DNA of 7,822 nucleotides, taken from positions 1-7,822 of the forward strand of contig JACCZO010000063.1 in the NCBI GenBank assembly GCA_013695925.1. Direction: 5' to 3'. The stretch is from Chthoniobacterales bacterium (GTDB lineage: Bacteria; Verrucomicrobiota; Verrucomicrobiia; Chthoniobacterales; UBA10450). The stretch's first letter is position 1. Each line of letters starts with the position of its first letter. Below are positions 5,750 through 7,822 of this stretch, piece by piece. The translations under genes and the position numbers were made by a program. The notes beneath the pieces are model-generated. The model did not search any database. It worked only from the letters and a program-made list of their open reading frames with translations, and was not told where the DNA came from.

Positions 5750-6168
5750 GAGCGTGTCCTCGCCTCCATCGCGAAATCGTAAATCCAGAACTCGTCGAAG
5801 TTGCAGAGGATGACGTAGGGCGGGCGCTTCGGGACGATGTGCGTCCAGTAGTCGAAGGCCTGGTCGTAATGCTTCTCGAGGTTCGCGGCGCGCGATTTCA
5901 TCTCGATGAGGACGCGGTCGGGCCAGAGCAGGTCGGCGAATTTCTTGCCGCCTTTCGGCTTCGGGGCGCCGTTGCCGCCGACAATTAGTTCCAGCTGTGC
6001 GGAACCGGGTTTCTTCGCGACTCGGAATTCGAAGGTCGCCCCGGCTTCGATCACGCCAGCGTGACCGAGTGCGCGGAAGAAGTGGTCGAGGAAGGTTTGC
6101 GCCTCGCTTTTCTCGTCGCCTTGCAAGCTGCGCGCGAAAGAGACGAACCCCTCAAGTGCCTGCTTCAT
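5743..6168 (-). pseudogene. N-terminal nuclease domain of a truncated type IIG-like RM protein
   Basis: 141 codons from ATG 6168. The residues read MKQALEGFVSFARSLQGDEK then SEAQTFLDHFFRALGH, an EAGATFEFRVAKK strand, FADLLWPDRVLIEMKSR (77-93), and NLEKHYDQAFDYW, RPPYVILCNFDEFWIYDF. This is the N-terminal restriction domain of large type IIG-like RM proteins; Asp79 and Glu89-x-Lys91 make a PD-ExK site. Family similarity stops after WIYDF (about 5773), where members continue for several hundred residues into a methyltransferase domain. Here nine unrelated codons and a TAA follow. The frame is open upstream to an ATG at 6300, but that lies above the predicted promoter, so 6168 is preferred. The ORF overlaps the downstream methyltransferase by 7 bp, so its product could still be made. 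The C-terminal end of the same kind of protein lies at 3541-3729. Confidence 0.82.
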
Positions 6169-6277
6169 TTCTTCAGCGGGGAGGGCTTTGCGGGCATTGC
6201 GTGAAATTAAGACGCGTTCGCGGACGCGGGTCAACGCTTCTTTTGCGGGGCTTCCCGGGAACTCCGGGGCTGAAAGA

Positions 6278-6307
6278 AGTATAGCCGGGCACCTGAACAA
6301 TGTGCAA
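6278..6307 (-). promoter_or_regulatory. Predicted sigma70 promoter of the RM locus
   Basis: On the minus strand TATACT (6283-6278; five of six consensus positions) is preceded at 17 bp by TGCACA (6306-6301) or at 18 bp by TTGCAC (6307-6302). Transcription would start near 6271, about 100 nt before ATG 6168, which argues against the in-frame ATG at 6300 as the start of the nuclease-domain ORF. Confidence 0.5.
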
Positions 6308-6315
6308 GCACCCGG

Positions 6316-6335
6316 CCTGTTCCCCCCAGAACAGG
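6316..6335. promoter_or_regulatory. Perfect dyad, operator-like, beside the RM promoter
   Basis: CCTGTTC (6316-6322) and GAACAGG (6329-6335) form perfect 7-bp inverted arms around CCCCCA. The dyad lies 8 bp upstream of the predicted -35 box of the RM transcript, a position suited to a dimeric regulator. The half-sites (TGTTC/GAACA) look LexA-like, but with a 6-bp gap; no regulator gene is present in the window. Confidence 0.4.
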
Positions 6336-6450
6336 ATCAGATTACCAAATCCCGGCGAGCGGGACGGTTACATCTCGATGACGTCTGGATTGCATAAAAC
6401 AGGTACGTAAGTGACTCGAAAACAAGCATCTGCGCTGTTCGGTGAGGGGG
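6336..6450. other. Spacer left of the repeat array, nothing recognised
   Basis: About 115 bp between the dyad and the first 21-bp unit. I see no supported gene, terminator or RNA. Its sequence does not continue the 21-bp period. Confidence 0.4.
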
Positions 6451-6765
6451 AATTACATCGACACAGAGGCCAATTACATCCGAACGGAGCGTAATTACAG
6501 CGACACAGACGCCAATTGCAGTGACGCAAGCGCCGATTACATCCGCACAGAGCGCAATTACATTGACCCAAACGCGGCTTCCATCGACACAGGCGCCGTT
6601 CGCAGCGGCGCAGGCGCCGATTACATGCGAACGAGGCGTAATTTCAGTGGCACAGACGCCGTTTACGTTGACCCTGACGCCCATTACTTCCGAACGAGAC
6701 GCAATTACACCGCCACAAATCGCAATTACGGCGACGCGAAGCGCACTTCCATCGCGACAAATCGC
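6451..6765. repeat. Tandem array of fifteen 21-bp units
   Basis: The stretch divides without gaps into fifteen consecutive 21-bp units; the common form is close to AATTACATCGACACAGACGC plus one base. The first positions (AATTAC) and the CGC-like end are best kept, and units diverge toward the right. A weaker longer period is visible: a CGAACG-type unit recurs as units 2, 5, 9 and 12, three or four units apart. Because 21 is divisible by 3, several frames stay open through the array on both strands and would encode heptapeptide repeats (for example NYIDTEA, NYIRTER), but none has convincing start signals or family similarity, so I annotate DNA repeat and no gene. It lies between the RM promoter and the broken integrase, roughly where the missing integrase C-terminal coding sequence would be expected. 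Confidence 0.92.
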
Positions 6766-6913
6766 ATTTGCCGGTTCAAGAGCCCACAGAGTGGTATGAT
6801 TGATTCGTCTAGTATCCACACCAACCGCTTCCATGCCGATCTCGCGCCAGATGAGTCAGGAAATCGGTCACCTCCGCTTCCCGCATCTCCCGTGGGTGGC
6901 GCATCCGGTGGTA

Positions 6914-6974
6914 GCGGATTCACACCTTGAGATATGCCGTCTTGATGCGATGGCCGTGTGTCCTGGTTATCTCA
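6914..6974. repeat. 61-bp insertion in intI bearing a 7-bp inverted repeat
   Basis: It separates the IntI blocks ending ERFTL and starting YHRMRHPRE, which are normally adjacent. Within it TGAGATA (6928-6934) and TATCTCA (6968-6974) are perfect inverted arms enclosing 33 bp, and one arm forms the exact right-hand edge. This could be a small hairpin element or the footprint of a larger insertion. Confidence 0.6.
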
Positions 6975-7076
6975 CAGGGTAAAGCGCTCAATCCAGTCGC
7001 AATAGGCGCGTTCCGTCCGAATCGAATAATGTTTCAGACGTATGACGTCGCGCATCTGATCGAGGAGCTTTTTTTC

Positions 7077-7105
7077 TTGTCAGGCGACGGCTCCGGCCCT
7101 AAAGC
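7077..7105 (+). promoter_or_regulatory. Weak candidate for the cassette promoter (Pc)
   Basis: TTGTCA (7077-7082, five of six -35 matches) and TAAAGC (7100-7105, only three of six -10 matches) are 17 bp apart and face the cassette from inside the 5' end of intI, where integron Pc promoters usually lie. The -10 is poor, so this is only a candidate. Confidence 0.25.
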
Positions 7106-7126
7106 GGGGTTCATGAACCCGGCTTT
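7101..7126. repeat. Near-perfect 26-bp palindrome over the intI start codon
   Basis: AAAGCGGGGTTCA (7101-7113) and TGAACCCGGCTTT (7114-7126) pair at 12 of 13 positions with no spacer. The intI ATG on the minus strand (7114-7112) lies at the centre. It could be an operator or an RNA hairpin that hides the start codon. Confidence 0.7.
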
Positions 7127-7216
7127 TATCCCTCCTCGCTCCCGGGAGCAAGCCTGGATTAGACCGGAAAATCCCGCAAAGAAAGGCGGGATTTTCCGAC
7201 CGAATACTCGTTAGGC
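7115..7216 (+). other. attI-like recombination region ending in GTTAGGC
   Basis: The roughly 100 bp between the intI start and the cassette end in GTTAGGC (7210-7216), a match to the integron crossover consensus GTTRRRY. No matching RYYYAAC is visible upstream within the distance expected for an attC, so this is better read as attI than as attC. The cassette gene's ATG begins 2 bp after it. The region also carries GCTCCCGGGAGC (7138-7149), a perfect palindrome, and a long hairpin annotated separately. Confidence 0.72.
7165..7198. repeat. 13-bp perfect inverted repeat in the attI-like region
   Basis: CGGAAAATCCCGC (7165-7177) and GCGGGATTTTCCG (7186-7198) pair perfectly around AAAGAAAG. There is no T run after it on the plus strand or on the minus strand, so it is not a standard terminator. 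It ends 11 bp before the GTTAGGC crossover site and 20 bp before the cassette ATG. Confidence 0.85.
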
Positions 7217-7218
7217 CT

Positions 7219-7716
7219 ATGCGCATCTTGCCTCGTGTCCTCTTGTTATTGATGATACCTTCGCTGACCTTTTGCGAACCTCTCAAGACGCTTCGCGGCA
7301 GGCCCCTGAATTGCGAGCTTGACATTCCTGCATCATGGAAGATCGCGACCGATGAAGGCTACAAAATCATCGCGACCGGAGACGGTTTAGGCATCCAGCT
7401 GGGGTCTCTGCAACAAAACCTCGGCGATCCGTCCGCGACATTGCAGACCGCTAAACAGATGGCTGCCAAAGGAGACCCAAACGCACAGATCGGCGAGCCA
7501 ACGCCGATCACGATTGATGGTCGCAAGTGGTTGCAGTTTACCGTTATGACCGGGAGTGGGACCGACGCCCTGAAGTACTTAACATATACCTATTCAGGTT
7601 CTGAAGGAACTTACGTTATTGAGGGCTGCGCAATGGCTAATCAATTCGAGGCTAAACGAGCGTTGCTAGCGCGCTATATGAATACATTTCGTTTTCCGAA
7701 GAAGGTGGCGCATTGA
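7219..7716 (+). CDS. Integron cassette gene: small exported protein, PsbP/DUF1795-like layout
   Basis: A 165-aa protein. The N-terminus MRILPRVLLLLMIPSLTFCE is a signal peptide (Arg at 2 and 6, hydrophobic core 7-17); Cys19 follows L-T-F, a poor lipobox, so export by signal peptidase I or as a lipoprotein both remain possible. The mature part reads LNCELDIPASWKIATDEGY, GLGIQLGSLQQNLGDPSATL, then TPITIDGRKWLQFTVMTG, YLTYTYSGSEGTYVIEGC and NTFRFPKK. The pattern 'f.idlP..W......g........v.....dg....f..............tf.f' resembles PsbP/DUF1795-type domains; similarity is by eye only. Its ATG is 2 bp after GTTAGGC and its stop 5 bp before GCCTAAC, so the gene fills one integron cassette exactly. 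No Shine-Dalgarno lies within the cassette; translation would depend on sequence in the attI-like region. Confidence 0.85.
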   Translation: MRILPRVLLLLMIPSLTFCEPLKTLRGRPLNCELDIPASWKIATDEGYKIIATGDGLGIQLGSLQQNLGDPSATLQTAKQMAAKGDPNAQIGEPTPITIDGRKWLQFTVMTGSGTDALKYLTYTYSGSEGTYVIEGCAMANQFEAKRALLARYMNTFRFPKKVAH

Positions 7717-7721
7717 CCGAG

Positions 7722-7822
7722 GCCTAACCAATCGCTGCAGCCGACGGCGAGCCGGCGTACTATTTCGCTTTCACATGATTAAAACCATTCACCTGCAGCC
7801 ATGCTCAGTTCCGCTCGCCGCG
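7722..7822 (+). other. attC recombination site, first part (runs off the window)
   Basis: It begins with GCCTAAC (7722-7728), a match to the R'' box RYYYAAC and the exact complement of the GTTAGGC at 7210-7216. Inside, CGGCGAGC (7745-7752) pairs with GCTCGCCG (7813-7820) across a 60-nt loop. The next bases (ACG on the left side, CG on the right) pair again only if one base is left unpaired, as expected for the extrahelical base of an attC. The second R box should lie just beyond 7822. Confidence 0.85.

Larger units (their letters stand above)
6842..7114 (-). pseudogene. intI: Decayed integron integrase, N-terminal part only
   Basis: From ATG 7114 the reading starts MNPALGPEPSPDKKK, then loses frame in a run of seven A (T7 at 7069-7075). 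Adding one A restores KLLDQMRDVIRLKHYSIRTE and RAYCDWIERFTL, the classic N-terminal SAM-like DNA-binding region of IntI tyrosine recombinases. A TGA (6974-6972) follows directly, opening a 61-bp insertion (6974-6914). Beyond it, in another frame, comes YHRMRHPREMREAEVTDFLT then HLAR, which is the next IntI block with nothing missing between. Similarity ends near 6842, and the whole catalytic domain (the R...H-x-x-R...Y residues, about 250 aa) is absent. As read it cannot make an active recombinase. Orientation, away from the cassette and toward ftsY, is the standard one for an integron platform. Confidence 0.88.

Noticed and set aside
6451..6765. The 21-bp array as a CRISPR array
   Set aside because: Units are contiguous and divergent with no unique spacers between them, and no cas gene is present.
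6337..6930. Protein-coding genes over the 21-bp array (both strands, heptapeptide repeats)
   Set aside because: Open frames follow from a period divisible by three and the lack of stops in the unit. Several overlapping frames are equally open, none has a ribosome binding site or recognisable domain.
7165..7198. The 13-bp hairpin as an attC site or a terminator
   Set aside because: It lacks a RYYYAAC box on the left at attC distance, its pairing is perfect without extrahelical bases, and there is no T run after either arm.

Overview
The window looks like chromosomal DNA of a high-GC Gram-negative bacterium. A verrucomicrobial origin (Opitutus/Chthoniobacter-like) is my best guess from the short FtsY without an acidic domain, the style of the restriction-modification (RM) proteins and the 21-bp repeat array; this is an impression, not a phylogenetic result. 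Only the left end is housekeeping: the tail of a DUF4142-like gene, a strong terminator, and ftsY. From about 1.1 kb to the right end, everything is accessory and much of it is visibly broken.

Layout. 1-1099: 3' end of a DUF4142-like gene, terminator, ftsY (+). 1100-2761, all on the minus strand: a 33-codon remnant of a phage Gp37/Gp68-family (DUF5131) gene with an in-frame TGA, a toxin-antitoxin-like pair (DUF4926-like then DUF6883-like, ATGA overlap) with its own near-consensus promoter, and a nearly full-length second Gp37/Gp68 gene that lacks two of the three cysteines of the family motif. 2764-3510 (+): an orphan protein with HEPN-like features. 3541-6168 (-): a nested RM locus. The N-terminal nuclease domain (6168 to about 5773) and the last about 60 codons (about 3729 to 3541) of one large type IIG-like RM gene flank an intact two-gene type II RM module: an M.PvuII-like N4-cytosine methyltransferase and a candidate PD-(D/E)xK endonuclease. 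The module replaces the middle of the large gene in the same orientation, and its methyltransferase overlaps the truncated nuclease ORF. 6451-6765: fifteen tandem 21-bp units. 6842-7822: the start of a chromosomal integron, with a decayed intI (-), a palindrome-rich attI-like region ending in GTTAGGC, one cassette encoding a small exported protein (+), and the first part of its attC, which runs off the window.

How it fits together. This is a downstream-of-ftsY hotspot where mobile defence, stress and cassette genes land and decay: at least three gene remnants, one RM system inside another, and an integron whose integrase cannot work as read. Intact-looking units are the DUF4926/DUF6883 pair, the type II RM pair, the HEPN-like ORF and the cassette gene. 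The most interesting points are the RM-in-RM replacement, the dead integron with an in-frame cassette, and the 21-bp array next to the dead integrase.
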